Assembly: GCF_009801115.1 (NCBI RefSeq)
Contig: NZ_VTOL01000011.1
Location: 62,001-126,000 of the forward strand
Direction: 5' to 3'
Length of the DNA stretch: 64,000 nt
DNA from: Dyadobacter sp. 3J3
GTDB taxonomy: Bacteria; Bacteroidota; Bacteroidia; Cytophagales; Spirosomataceae
Part shown: piece by piece, positions 8,280-17,743 of the stretch
Position numbering within the stretch: position 1 is the stretch's first letter
How the letters are laid out: every line of letters starts with the position of its first letter
The notes under the pieces: model-generated
What the model saw: the letters and a program-made list of their open reading frames with translations, nothing else
Database searches by the model: none
Told to the model about the DNA's origin: nothing
Program-made: the position numbers and the translations under genes

Positions 8280-9311
8280 ATGATACCCAATATTTTTGAC
8301 ATTGCTACCAAGGAATTACATCAGGATGCTTTTATTGTTTGGCTTATTAAGTGGGCTGATCCTGAAAATGAAAAATATGATCCCTTACTTCACGCCTGTG
8401 GACAGGATTTTGTTAAACAACTTATTTCAAAGCAATATAATGATTCGATTTCTTCAATTATAATAGTTGAAGCTGGAAGACAATTTAAAAATATCGATGT
8501 TTGGGCTAAAATTTATACTTTAAATGGGAATTATTATTTAATTATTGAAGACAAAATATTTACGACTGAGCACAGCGATCAATTACTCAAATACAAAAAG
8601 TTAGGAGAAGAATATGCAGAAAATAATAATTTTATACCTGTTTTTATTTACTTGAAAACTGGAAGCGAATCTGCTGTGTCGATGGACTTAATTATTTTAA
8701 AGGAATTTAATCTTTTTAAAAGACAAGATTTTTTTGATTTGTTGGAGAAGCACAAAAACATAACTAACAATATTTTCACGGATTACAGAAATCGATTATC
8801 TACTCTTCACAGTAGCTATCAAGCCTTTCAAATCGAACAAATTGGTAGTTGGGACAAGAATCCGAATTGTTGGATAGGATTTTATCAGTTTTTAGAAACT
8901 CAATTTTCAGATTTAAATTGGAGCTTTGTGAATCGTCGAGATGGATCAGGTTTTTGGAACGCCTATTTCATTCCTGCTATTAACGACAGATGGTATGGCC
9001 ATTCGGTTTATTTGCAAATCGAACAGGGAAAACTTTGCTTTAAAATTAATACCTCTGGCAGTGAGAAAGATAGAGTTAAGTTAAGATATTTAAGAAATGA
9101 GTTAGGTAAGATAATTATTGAAAAAGCAGCGATGCTCGAAATAAGCGAAATTCAAAAACCAAAGTATCCAGGAACTGGTGAAGCAATGACGGTTGCTGTT
9201 ATTGAAATTGATGGATGGCTTGGTGAAAATGATTCTATCATTGACAAAGAGGCTGTGGTTATTGGATTAGAAAAATACAAAGCCTTTCTCCGCTATGTTT
9301 TAAACAATTAG
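8280..9311 (+). CDS. PD-(D/E)XK nuclease superfamily protein
   Basis: A 343-residue protein. The nuclease core is in the N-terminal third: NIDVWAKI supplies the Asp, YLIIEDKIF the Glu-Asp-Lys, and TEHSDQLLKYKK the following helix, the pattern of the PD-(D/E)XK_4 group. The C-terminal half has no motif that I know. The gene is clearly more AT-rich than its neighbours and stands alone, which suggests recent transfer. No methylase or helicase partner is adjacent. Related proteins occur in defence islands and in ordinary loci, so an antiviral role is only a possibility. Confidence 0.75.
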   Translation: MIPNIFDIATKELHQDAFIVWLIKWADPENEKYDPLLHACGQDFVKQLISKQYNDSISSIIIVEAGRQFKNIDVWAKIYTLNGNYYLIIEDKIFTTEHSDQLLKYKKLGEEYAENNNFIPVFIYLKTGSESAVSMDLIILKEFNLFKRQDFFDLLEKHKNITNNIFTDYRNRLSTLHSSYQAFQIEQIGSWDKNPNCWIGFYQFLETQFSDLNWSFVNRRDGSGFWNAYFIPAINDRWYGHSVYLQIEQGKLCFKINTSGSEKDRVKLRYLRNELGKIIIEKAAMLEISEIQKPKYPGTGEAMTVAVIEIDGWLGENDSIIDKEAVVIGLEKYKAFLRYVLNN

Positions 9312-9376
9312 ACTGGTAGTGAGTTTTTATCGTTGGAATGATATTTTCTATTTAAAAGAAAAACCACATCCGAAAC

Positions 9377-9733
9377 ATGCTATTTCTATTCCAACTAATT
9401 TTCCTATTGATGATTCAGGATCAGCCAAGACAAGTATTACTTTTCTACAAAAATGATGGCGAAGTCCTTCTTAAAAAACAGTTGGCGGAATTTGAGAAAA
9501 ATGATGCCGGGATGAAGGATCGTGATATCAAGGTTATGTCTTTCAAACCGTCATCAGAAAATAACGATCAATTTAAAAAGTGGAAAATTAAAGAAACTGA
9601 TTCTTTTACTTTTATATTGATAGGGCGAGATGGAGGCGAGAAATACCGTTCAGGAAATTTCGTTTTGCATCAGGATTTGTTTGGAAAAATCGACGCCATG
9701 CCGATGAGAAGAAGCGAGATTGGGAAGCACTGA
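9377..9733 (+). CDS. DUF4174 domain protein
   Basis: A 118-residue protein with a hydrophobic N-terminus (LFLFQLIFLL, a probable short signal peptide). FTFILIGRDGGEKYRS and IDAMPMRRSE match the DUF4174 family, which has a thioredoxin-like outline but lacks the CxxC motif. Function is not established. It is 65 bp downstream of the nuclease-like gene but has normal base composition, so the two are unlikely to be functionally linked. Confidence 0.8.
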   Translation: MLFLFQLIFLLMIQDQPRQVLLFYKNDGEVLLKKQLAEFEKNDAGMKDRDIKVMSFKPSSENNDQFKKWKIKETDSFTFILIGRDGGEKYRSGNFVLHQDLFGKIDAMPMRRSEIGKH

Positions 9734-9842
9734 AATCAGTCAAATCCTAAGAAAATTCAATTCTTAAAATGGTTTCAGATCAATTTACCGTACCTTTAAA
9801 TTCTGAATTTGCCTTATAAATACCATACCTGGGAGATTGTAA

Positions 9843-10043
9843 ATGGAATTTGAAGAATATCTGAAAGTAAAAAAGATTGATAGTGCTGCTTTCAAAAAAG
9901 CGGATCAGGTGAGGTTTTTAGAATGGGAAACCATTTTTTCGACCATGCACCCTGACAGTTTTACAGCCCAGAAAAAATTCCTTATCAACGATATTCGCAG
10001 ACGCTATCTTCTTGGTAACGAACCTGAAACGTTGAAATCCTGA
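9843..10043 (+). CDS. Small hypothetical protein
   Basis: A 66-residue soluble, charged and probably all-helical protein (EFEEYLKVKKIDSAAFKKAD, then FLINDIRRRYLLG). There is no signal peptide and no cysteine. The start lies 110 bp after the DUF4174 gene; its end is nearly convergent with the AddB-like gene (5-bp gap). The amino-acid composition looks like a real protein rather than chance reading. No function is assigned. Confidence 0.6.
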   Translation: MEFEEYLKVKKIDSAAFKKADQVRFLEWETIFSTMHPDSFTAQKKFLINDIRRRYLLGNEPETLKS

Positions 10044-10048
10044 AATTA

Positions 10049-12967
10049 CTATCTTCCGCAGATTCCTACAAAATCACAATATGTACAGACATTCAAATCC
10101 TCCGTTTTTTTGAAAGGAATTGTCGGGTCAAGCAGATTGTTCAGAATTTCTGTTAATATCCGCTCTGATTTTTGGATAAAATGAACGGGGTCCAAACCTT
10201 CCGTCAATTCCAGCGGATTGGATATCAGGTTTGTCGGATCACGGAAGGAATAAAATCCGGATTTGATCAGATATTGTCCAAATTCATACGTTTTTCCGCC
10301 GATATTTAGACCTTTTTCATCCTGCATTTTCCGGTACATCAGGTATTCATACATCCAAAGTTGTCGGACATAACCAGCTTTCCGGTCAGGATCGGTCAGG
10401 ATGATTTCCTCCTTACGTAGCGGATCAGCCACTTTTTGTTTTCCGGTAAGTTCTACACTTCCCGTTTTGTAATCCATCACATAAAGTGTCCATTCATTTT
10501 CATCAAGCTCGATCCGGTCAATTTTTCCCCCGATCTTAACCAGCGTATTTTCGTTTTGTAAAACAAGATGAAGTTCGGTTCGCAAGGGTTGTTCCGCTGC
10601 CAGTATTTTCTTTCTTGGCGTTTGTTTTATTTGATGATTTAGAAAGGTAAGAATCTGCTGTTCACCCACTTCATAATAGATTTTGTTCAATCCAAGATCC
10701 GTGATATAACCTTTAAATAACCGGTCAAATTCTTCTCTCAAAACCACTTTAATCTCATCGTTCGACGGATCTTTTTCTTTCAGGAAAAATGCCTGATCAA
10801 TGTTTTCCAGACTAGCATGCAGCCATGTCCCGATTTTGTCCATTCCCAACTCTTCTTCCACGTCCTCAGCTTCCTGCACGCCAACAATATGTTTCAGATA
10901 AAACTGCATGGAACAGCGGATCAGCTCATTTAAATGGGTAGGATAGAGGCCTTTCCCGGAGAGATAATTTCGAATCGCCTGTAACATGGCAGCATCCTTC
11001 GGAACATCTTCGTTAAGATTTTCACTTGCAACCGTTTGGAAAGAAACCGTTTTATTTTCAATTGTGATAGCCGGATTGTACTGAGCAAGTTCAAATTCTA
11101 CCTGCTGGATAAACCGACTTTTTTCGCCTCCACCCGGTGCATCATTTGTGCTGGTGTAAAGCATATGAACTTCGGAAGCACGCTGCAATAATCGGTAAAA
11201 GTGATACGACATAACGGCCTCCTGATGTTGGTGTGTAGGCAAACCAACCGCTTGTGCAGCATCAAAAGGTATCAGCGAATTCTGGCGTTTGGCTTGCGGA
11301 ATTATGCCCTCATTTACGGAAAGGATAATAATTCTTTCAAAATCCAGTGCACGGGTTTCCAGCATTCCCAGAATTTGCAGAGAACTGATGGGCTCGCCGC
11401 TAAAAGGAATCCGGGTTTGACGTATCAGTTCAAACATAAAAGAACGCAGCGTTTTCAGTGTAATCACTTCCGGCCGGTCTTCCAGAGTTTGTTCAAATTG
11501 TTTTAATAATGTATAAAAAAGATACAAATATTCCGTTTCCAGAGCATTTTTATATTCCTTATAAACTTCCCGCAAAATATCGATCAGACCATAAAATGTC
11601 TGGATCACTAACTTGGAATTATTTTTGGGCCAATGCGTGAAAAGTATTTTGAACAAAGCATTTCCCTGTCCCAATTCCATCAGCTCATCGGAACTCAGAT
11701 AAACTCTGTTTCCATCCGTAATCTGCCAGAGTGTTTCCTGAATGATTGTATTTGTTTTCTCCGTCAGCAACGGCCGCAAAACTGCGTGTTCGTAATGACG
11801 GATAAAAGGATGATTCAGTACTTTATTTATGGATTTATGATTGAATTTTGGAATGCGAATATTTCGTCCGCTCTTGTTCCGGAATTCAACGACGTTTTGC
11901 TGTAACTCAAAAACGCTGTCGATCAGCGTATAAAGCATGGAATTGCGCAGTGACAAACCCATGGTGATGTTGAGGTCCGTAACGCCCTCATCCAATGAAT
12001 ATAACATCGGAAGCAAAAGGTTTTCATCCGCCAATACAATGGCAGTAGTTACCGGTTCAGAAGGGTTGTCGCCCTTTTTCATAGCCGCATAAAGCTGACC
12101 GGCTACTTTTGTCTGAAGTGTTGCATTGGGAACACCGTAAACGGTAATGTCTTTTTTTGTTGATAGCAGATTGTCTTCCGTCCAGTTCCAGTCTCCGAAG
12201 ATTTTGAGTTTCTGGTATTCCCGCAAACTTTTTCCAGCTTCCACGCCGGTATTTTCCGACATGTAGTATTGGTCCGTATCCCACAATACTTCTGCCCGGC
12301 CTGCTTTTACGAGGGCCGTCACAACCTTTTTTTCAGACTCAGTAAAAGCATTAAATCCGGCAAAATAGATCTTGTCATAATCCGTTCGTTGGAGCAAAAG
12401 GTTGTCAACGTCTTCGGCCAGCTGTCGGTACGCCATACCGCGGTATGCTTTTCCGTTTTTCAAAAGCCGGGTACGGAACGTGCTGTAAACCGTTTTTATA
12501 TTTTCAAAAAGAGAAAAGTATTGTTTGCTTCCATTGCTGTTTTTTAAGGTTTTACCATCAGGCAGGTTTTCCTGCCAGCGGGTTAGCGCTTTTGCTTCGG
12601 AAAGATAATCGAACAGATAATTTGTGTTGACCAGATACTGGTCAATTTTATCAAGATCACTTAGTAAAACTGATGCCCAACCCATAAATCTGTCAAACTG
12701 GACATCAGGATCTATGGTTTTAAAAGTCTCGTATAATTCAAAAAACAAGTGAACCGGATCTTCAATTTCCAGGGTACAGATACTTTCAACAAAGTCATCA
12801 ACGGCCTCCACTTTCGGGCTCATAATGGCCCTGGTTGTTTCATTTGCCAATTCCTGCATTACGAAAAACGCCGCGCGCCTTGTCGGAACAACAATGGTGA
12901 TCCGGTCGAGAGACGTACCGTTTTCTTCTAAAATATGACAGGCAACTTTGTTAAGAAATGAAGGCAT
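10049..12967 (-). CDS. AddB-like PD-(D/E)XK nuclease/helicase-fold protein
   Basis: A 972-residue protein resembling the AddB subunit of double-strand-break-processing nucleases. The N-terminal part has a helicase-like layout (ITIVVPTRRAAFFV) without an ATP-binding Walker A, as is usual in AddB. The C-terminal nuclease has GKIDRIE and VMDYKTG (Asp832, Lys834). Cys685 together with Cys961, Cys964 and Cys970 (CTYCDFVGIC) forms the iron-sulphur staple of this group. An AddA helicase would be its partner but is not in this window. It is the last gene of a minus-strand run after lpxK and the porin. Confidence 0.87.
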   Translation of the reverse strand: MPSFLNKVACHILEENGTSLDRITIVVPTRRAAFFVMQELANETTRAIMSPKVEAVDDFVESICTLEIEDPVHLFFELYETFKTIDPDVQFDRFMGWASVLLSDLDKIDQYLVNTNYLFDYLSEAKALTRWQENLPDGKTLKNSNGSKQYFSLFENIKTVYSTFRTRLLKNGKAYRGMAYRQLAEDVDNLLLQRTDYDKIYFAGFNAFTESEKKVVTALVKAGRAEVLWDTDQYYMSENTGVEAGKSLREYQKLKIFGDWNWTEDNLLSTKKDITVYGVPNATLQTKVAGQLYAAMKKGDNPSEPVTTAIVLADENLLLPMLYSLDEGVTDLNITMGLSLRNSMLYTLIDSVFELQQNVVEFRNKSGRNIRIPKFNHKSINKVLNHPFIRHYEHAVLRPLLTEKTNTIIQETLWQITDGNRVYLSSDELMELGQGNALFKILFTHWPKNNSKLVIQTFYGLIDILREVYKEYKNALETEYLYLFYTLLKQFEQTLEDRPEVITLKTLRSFMFELIRQTRIPFSGEPISSLQILGMLETRALDFERIIILSVNEGIIPQAKRQNSLIPFDAAQAVGLPTHQHQEAVMSYHFYRLLQRASEVHMLYTSTNDAPGGGEKSRFIQQVEFELAQYNPAITIENKTVSFQTVASENLNEDVPKDAAMLQAIRNYLSGKGLYPTHLNELIRCSMQFYLKHIVGVQEAEDVEEELGMDKIGTWLHASLENIDQAFFLKEKDPSNDEIKVVLREEFDRLFKGYITDLGLNKIYYEVGEQQILTFLNHQIKQTPRKKILAAEQPLRTELHLVLQNENTLVKIGGKIDRIELDENEWTLYVMDYKTGSVELTGKQKVADPLRKEEIILTDPDRKAGYVRQLWMYEYLMYRKMQDEKGLNIGGKTYEFGQYLIKSGFYSFRDPTNLISNPLELTEGLDPVHFIQKSERILTEILNNLLDPTIPFKKTEDLNVCTYCDFVGICGR

Positions 12968-12995
12968 TTTTTGGAGCTATTTGCTTTTAGCGATT

Positions 12996-13115
12996 GGCTT
13001 TTAGCTTTTCGATACTAAGCCCTTTGTAAGTTTAATAATTAATTCTAAGGATTTGAATTTTTCCAAAACCGGATGAACTCTTTTTCGTAATGAAGCTCTA
13101 TAAAAGCTAAAAGCT
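12996..13115. repeat. Inverted repeat arms flanking a 92-bp spacer
   Basis: GGCTTTTAGCTTTT (12996-13009) is nearly the reverse complement of AAAAGCTAAAAGCT (13102-13115; 13 of 14 match). The arms sit in the gap between the porin and AddB-like genes, the right arm overlapping the porin stop. Such AGCTAAAAGCT-type runs may be low-complexity spacers; no function is claimed. Confidence 0.45.
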
Positions 13116-15069
13116 AATCAAACAACGGCCAGTTGATCCCAAAAGAAAATGCACGGCGCAAACCCAGATATCCGGGCGTTTGATAATATCCTTTTGGGCC
13201 GCCAATTCCCTGATTTACATGAGCCATTTTAAAGGCAAGGCGTATGCGTTTAATCCGGATATTGGCAAAAATATCAGCAACCACATATTGCCTAACTTCA
13301 AAGGAGTCTTGCAAGTGAAATTGCTGGGTGATCGGCATGTATGCATCAGCAAAATAAGAAGAACGGTACATTGCTGAAAGCCCTAGTTGAATGAATAATA
13401 CTTTTGCATAAGTAAAATCAAAGGTCAGTTGACCACTTGCAAAATATTTTGGGATTCTAATGATATCTTCGTTCGAATTAATTGTATAATAAGCCATGCC
13501 GGAAAGAGTCCAACGATTCATATGAATGTTGGTGGTGGTGCCTATTTTTAGCAAATTAAAAACACTACCGAGCTGACGGGGAATAGAAGCCGTATCATAG
13601 TAAACATAATTGTTTACTAGATTATATTGCACTTCGGGCGTAAGTTGAATATTTCTGGTTTTCAGCGGGAGCGAGCCGTAAATGGTGTTTGTTCCTGTTA
13701 GTTTAAAGTTGTTCTGCCAGGCAAAGTTATTGCCAATATAGTTTTGTGCGATCAGGTCGGGAGAGGTGAAAATGCTCTGATAGCCTGCTTTGATCCATTT
13801 GGTATCCAGTTCTCCTTTTACTTTAAAATCCCGTCCCAGTAAATGTTCCGCCTCAGCGGTGATATGTTGCGTTGAATCTTTAAGATAATAACTCAGCCAT
13901 AGGCCCACAATGTTATCAAACTTAAGACCGGTCCGGTATGCAATTGTTAAATGCCCATCTGTATTTGGTTCCTGCCCGGTCACATTCATTCCATACAAAC
14001 GCTGTCTTACGTAAGCACGATAATTAAAGCCCGAAAATGTACCTTTGATACCAATTTTGTTATCGAATAATTTGTAGAAAATATCCTGGCGGATGTTAGC
14101 GGTATCATAGCGTGAAACGGGGTACACACCATTATTAAAGCCACGTTCCGCGACCTTATCGGTATAGCGGTTGATTGTACTTTTATAATCTGTTTGCGTA
14201 AAAACCTGAAAACCGTTTGCCAGTTTATACTGCTGGTAGATATGGAAAACGTGTCGCCTTTCCCAGGAATTGGCATCGTCACTTATTCTGGCCAGACCAT
14301 CATAGGTGTAAATTCCGTCTCCCGTCGCGCTGTTGTCGGGTATTACACCACCTTGTTCACGCACTTTTTGGTTCAAATGGCTGTAATGAGCCAGGATCAG
14401 GTATTTACTGTCTTTGGAAAAATAATGTCCCTGCAACAGGAAAGTCCAGTTTTGTCCCAGCAAGGCCGCAGAATTGACCCCGTAAATTCCATATTGCTTA
14501 TTGGAAGTAAGGCGCTGGCCTTGCATACCAAAATTAAAGCGCGGATTAACATTCTGGGAGTAGCCAAATTTCCCCAGCGTTGTTTTTCTTCCACCAGACC
14601 GGTACGTCAGATCCGTGTATTGAGAGTGCGTATCAATATATTGAATCTCATCTTCCTGAATCGCATAGGGATCATAGGCGCGCATACCAAGCTGTGCGCC
14701 AATATCCTGACGCGGCTGAAAAAATAAATTCCGTGTAGCAGTTCCGGTATTTCCCAGGTCCACAAGTTTTCCATAAGAACGGTCCACGGGAGTCCAGCGA
14801 TTAAAATCCGGTAACAGCGTATCTACACGGTAACGCACTGAATCACGGTTGTTTATAATATCATTTTCATAAAAATGCAGCGTAGTTTTTGGGCCATAAA
14901 TTGTTTTCGTGCTGTCATCCAGAAGTGGGCCTTTTCCTCCCTTTGAGCCTCCACCACCTCCGCCTGGCATATTGATACCACCGGGAAGTTTGACCTGGGC
15001 GGTTGCTATAATTGGCAAAAGCAAAAAGCCTGATAAAACAAGAAAAACAACAGATAATAAAATTCTCAT
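13114..15069 (-). CDS. Putative porin (outer-membrane beta barrel)
   Basis: A 651-residue outer-membrane protein. The ATG at 15069 gives a signal peptide (MRILLSVVFLVLSGFLLLP...ATAQ) and avoids overlap with lpxK; the longer frame to 15138 is not needed. The mature N-terminus has a glycine-rich linker (PGGGGGGSKGGKG), then beta strands rich in Tyr/Asn/Gln, in the pattern of the 'putative porin' family of Bacteroidota. It ends in SFGINWPLFD. It lies 37 bp after lpxK on the same strand, so co-transcription is likely. Substrate unknown. Confidence 0.82.
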   Translation of the reverse strand: MRILLSVVFLVLSGFLLLPIIATAQVKLPGGINMPGGGGGGSKGGKGPLLDDSTKTIYGPKTTLHFYENDIINNRDSVRYRVDTLLPDFNRWTPVDRSYGKLVDLGNTGTATRNLFFQPRQDIGAQLGMRAYDPYAIQEDEIQYIDTHSQYTDLTYRSGGRKTTLGKFGYSQNVNPRFNFGMQGQRLTSNKQYGIYGVNSAALLGQNWTFLLQGHYFSKDSKYLILAHYSHLNQKVREQGGVIPDNSATGDGIYTYDGLARISDDANSWERRHVFHIYQQYKLANGFQVFTQTDYKSTINRYTDKVAERGFNNGVYPVSRYDTANIRQDIFYKLFDNKIGIKGTFSGFNYRAYVRQRLYGMNVTGQEPNTDGHLTIAYRTGLKFDNIVGLWLSYYLKDSTQHITAEAEHLLGRDFKVKGELDTKWIKAGYQSIFTSPDLIAQNYIGNNFAWQNNFKLTGTNTIYGSLPLKTRNIQLTPEVQYNLVNNYVYYDTASIPRQLGSVFNLLKIGTTTNIHMNRWTLSGMAYYTINSNEDIIRIPKYFASGQLTFDFTYAKVLFIQLGLSAMYRSSYFADAYMPITQQFHLQDSFEVRQYVVADIFANIRIKRIRLAFKMAHVNQGIGGPKGYYQTPGYLGLRRAFSFGINWPLFD

Positions 15070-15106
15070 AAACGATTCTATAATTCCACCGATTTTAGGG
15101 ATAGGG

Positions 15107-16138
15107 TTACAAGGTGTGATTCGTAATCCAGTGATCAAATGGATCGGTATCGGCTCCGAAATTTATCTCCATTGGCAAATAAGCAAAACGATCCAAAACA
15201 CCTGATTGGGCTGCAAGTGGTTTTAACTTCACCATATCCTTTTCAGTAGTTACTACAAAAGTATCGTTTTTTATGTACTTAATAAGATGTTCCAAATCCG
15301 TTGGCGTGTAATTGTGATGATCAGGAAAAATAATTTCCTCTACAACGTTATACTTGCTTCGAAGATATATAGTAAAGGGCTGTGGATTGGCAATACCGGC
15401 TGCGATTATAACATTTTTTAACAGAACAGGGGTCAAAGTATAAGAAAGCGGCTCAGAATATCGGATGGAAGCAAAAAAAATTGATACTTCCGGGCGACTG
15501 TATTTTTGTATTGAAAGTTTGATTTTTTCTTTTTCAGTATCTGGCAACTCAGCAGGACTTTTGGTGACTACAATGACATCTGCTCTTTTTGCACCGCTTC
15601 TTGTTTCACGTAATCTGCCAGCGGGAAAGGGAAAATCTTGGTAAAACGGACGGGTGAAATCACTTAATAAAATGTTGATATCACGCTGAATGGCCCGGTG
15701 CTGATAGGCGTCGTCGAGCAGGAGCAGGTTACGTTCAGGAAACTTCTCGTGTATGGCAAAGGCACCTTTTACCCGATTTTCACAAACGGAAACAATAATG
15801 TTTTTGCCAAATTTTGAAAAATATTGTAAAGGCTCGTCTCCTATATCGGATGCCGTAGAATTATCGTCAGCAAACAGCAAACCTTTGGTTTTTCTTCCGT
15901 ATCCTCTGCTTAATACAGCAATCTGGTATTTTGCTGCAAGAATTTTTGTAAGATACTCTACCATAGGTGTTTTTCCTGTTCCTCCTACGGTGATATTACC
16001 AATGGAAATTGTGTATTGAGGAGCCTTTTGAGATGAGAAAATATTGACGTTATAGAGGAAATTCCGTAGCAAGGTTATCCAACCATATACCCGTGAAAAA
16101 GGTGTCAATATTATTTTTATCCAATTATGTTCTGCCAT
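15107..16138 (-). CDS. lpxK: Tetraacyldisaccharide 4'-kinase
   Basis: A 343-residue inner-membrane-associated kinase that phosphorylates the lipid A disaccharide precursor at the 4' position. The N-terminal hydrophobic segment (about 8-33) anchors it. The Walker A GGTGKT is at 52-57 within SIGNITVGGTGKTP, and LLLLDDAYQHRA is the family's LDDGFQHR-like motif, here with Ala-Tyr in place of Gly-Phe. FPAGRLRE follows. The length is typical. It heads the minus-strand run lpxK-porin-AddB-like and is divergent from menC. Confidence 0.95.
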   Translation of the reverse strand: MAEHNWIKIILTPFSRVYGWITLLRNFLYNVNIFSSQKAPQYTISIGNITVGGTGKTPMVEYLTKILAAKYQIAVLSRGYGRKTKGLLFADDNSTASDIGDEPLQYFSKFGKNIIVSVCENRVKGAFAIHEKFPERNLLLLDDAYQHRAIQRDINILLSDFTRPFYQDFPFPAGRLRETRSGAKRADVIVVTKSPAELPDTEKEKIKLSIQKYSRPEVSIFFASIRYSEPLSYTLTPVLLKNVIIAAGIANPQPFTIYLRSKYNVVEEIIFPDHHNYTPTDLEHLIKYIKNDTFVVTTEKDMVKLKPLAAQSGVLDRFAYLPMEINFGADTDPFDHWITNHTL

Positions 16139-16205
16139 CTTATCTGCATAATTACATATTTTTTGGTTAATATTGTTCCCCGAAAAAAAACTGACACCAT
16201 AAAAT

Positions 16206-17303
16206 ATGCCTTTAAGAATTGTGTTTCAACCCTATACACTTCATTTTCGAATGGAGGCCGGTACGTCTCGCGGGGTGCTGAAACAAAAAACTTCCTGGCT
16301 TTTGAAGGTGACAGACATAGAACAACCTGGCATTGAGGGATATGGCGAATGCGGTCCGCTGCCCGGGCTAAGTTTTGATGATCTTCCGGATTTCAGGGAA
16401 CAGCTGATCGAGGTTTGCGAACTTTTCAATCAGCTGGATCTGGATGTTTTTCCCTTCAATCTTGCTATTATTTTACAGCAGGTTATTCCTGATCATTTAC
16501 CGTCTATCAGGTGCGGAATTGAAATGGCTTTGCTGGATTTTATGAATGGCGGGCAGCGTATTCAATATAAAAATGCGTTTTCCAAAGGAGAGAAAGGAAT
16601 TCCGATGAACGGACTTATCTGGATGGGATCTTTTGATCACATGACAGAACAGATTGAAGAAAAACTTGCTCAGGGTTATACCACGCTGAAAATGAAAGTG
16701 GGTGCCATCGATTTTGAACAGGAATGTCGTGTGCTGGAATCGGTGCGTTCGCGGTTTTCGGCTGAGCAGATAACCTTGCGTGTGGATGCTAATGGAGCAT
16801 TCAAGCCTGAGGAGGTTTATTCAAAATTACAATGTCTTTCTGAATTTCAACTGCATTCTATTGAGCAGCCGATCAAAGCTGGTCAACTGGATTTATTAAC
16901 CGAAGTTTGTGCCAATTCTCCCATTCCGGTTGCCTTGGATGAAGAACTGATCGGGATATTTGATTACAGGAAAAAGTTTGCGCTTTTGAAAAAAACGCAG
17001 CCACCCTTTATCATTTTGAAACCAACGCTTCTCGGTGGTTTTCAACATTGTAAGGATTGGATCGAAATTGCTAACAGACTTTCAATTGGCTGGTGGATGA
17101 CCTCCGCACTGGAATCTAATATAGGTTTGAATGCCATTGCTCAATTTACTGCTTCCTTCGATAATCAGCTTCCACAAGGACTTGGGACAGGCCAGCTTTA
17201 TCACAATAATATCGAATCTCCGCTTAAAACGGATCACGGATATTTGTTTTTTGATCAATTGAAATCCTGGGAGATTGATCTGGATGAAGAAGCGTGGTGT
17301 TGA
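16206..17303 (+). CDS. menC: o-Succinylbenzoate synthase
   Basis: A 365-residue member of the enolase superfamily that dehydrates SHCHC to o-succinylbenzoate in menaquinone synthesis. The KxK motif is Lys162/Lys164, metal ligands are Asp194 (RVDANG), Glu220 (IEQP) and Asp245 (ALDEE), and Lys272 (ILKPTLLGG) is the second base. The sequence TSALESNIGLNA is characteristic of MenC rather than of muconate cycloisomerase. No other men genes are nearby. A dipeptide epimerase is the main alternative but less likely. Confidence 0.88.
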   Translation: MPLRIVFQPYTLHFRMEAGTSRGVLKQKTSWLLKVTDIEQPGIEGYGECGPLPGLSFDDLPDFREQLIEVCELFNQLDLDVFPFNLAIILQQVIPDHLPSIRCGIEMALLDFMNGGQRIQYKNAFSKGEKGIPMNGLIWMGSFDHMTEQIEEKLAQGYTTLKMKVGAIDFEQECRVLESVRSRFSAEQITLRVDANGAFKPEEVYSKLQCLSEFQLHSIEQPIKAGQLDLLTEVCANSPIPVALDEELIGIFDYRKKFALLKKTQPPFIILKPTLLGGFQHCKDWIEIANRLSIGWWMTSALESNIGLNAIAQFTASFDNQLPQGLGTGQLYHNNIESPLKTDHGYLFFDQLKSWEIDLDEEAWC

Positions 17304-17326
17304 TAATTATTAAGTTCCAAGGAAGT

Positions 17327-17713
17327 TTAACTTTTGATATTTAGTAATTCTATTACTTCACATTCGGCAATGTTTCTTGCGCCTTCCTTGAAAAATCCTT
17401 TCGTTCCAATAATTATTTTTCCTTTGTGGTAATCAATGAAATCAGGGCTAATGATCCACATTTTTGCGGTGCCGTCTAATGGTACAGGAATATTATTTTC
17501 CATAATAATATCACCTTTCTCATTCTCGAATTCTGGCCATATCATAAATTGCAGACCTTTGTGATTGTCTTCGTGGAAGTACCAAAAGTTAGGTTTGTAT
17601 CCCTGATAGACTGGCGACCATCTTCCTCCTTCCTGTAAAGTGTAAAATCGATAAGTCACCCGAAAATCGGGCTCCCGATGCATAAATTCCTGATAGGATT
17701 TGTGGAAGTCCAT
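17327..17713 (-). CDS. Free-standing EF-Tu domain-III-like protein
   Basis: A 128-residue protein without a signal peptide. FRVTYRFYTLQEGGRWSPV followed by GYKPNFWY resembles the EF-Tu domain III start (EEGGRxxP...YRPQF), and VPLDGTAKMWIISPDF...GKIIIGTKGFFKEGARNIAECEV resembles its last strands (F-x-I-R-E-G-x-x-x-x-G). No GTPase domain is present and the neighbouring frames offer none. It is 30 bp downstream of hemF on the same strand, so probably co-transcribed. The fold assignment is by motif reading; the function is unknown. Confidence 0.65.
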   Translation of the reverse strand: MDFHKSYQEFMHREPDFRVTYRFYTLQEGGRWSPVYQGYKPNFWYFHEDNHKGLQFMIWPEFENEKGDIIMENNIPVPLDGTAKMWIISPDFIDYHKGKIIIGTKGFFKEGARNIAECEVIELLNIKS

Positions 17714-17743
17714 TTTTGTAACTTAAAGCTATGGATTACAAAA

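Noticed and set aside
14194-14727. 177-codon open frame on the + strand inside the porin gene
   Set aside because: It is antisense to a well-supported beta-barrel gene, and its sequence has no family pattern.
13114-15138. Porin start at 15138 overlapping lpxK
   Set aside because: The ATG at 15069 gives a proper signal peptide and removes the overlap; the upstream extension is not signal-like.
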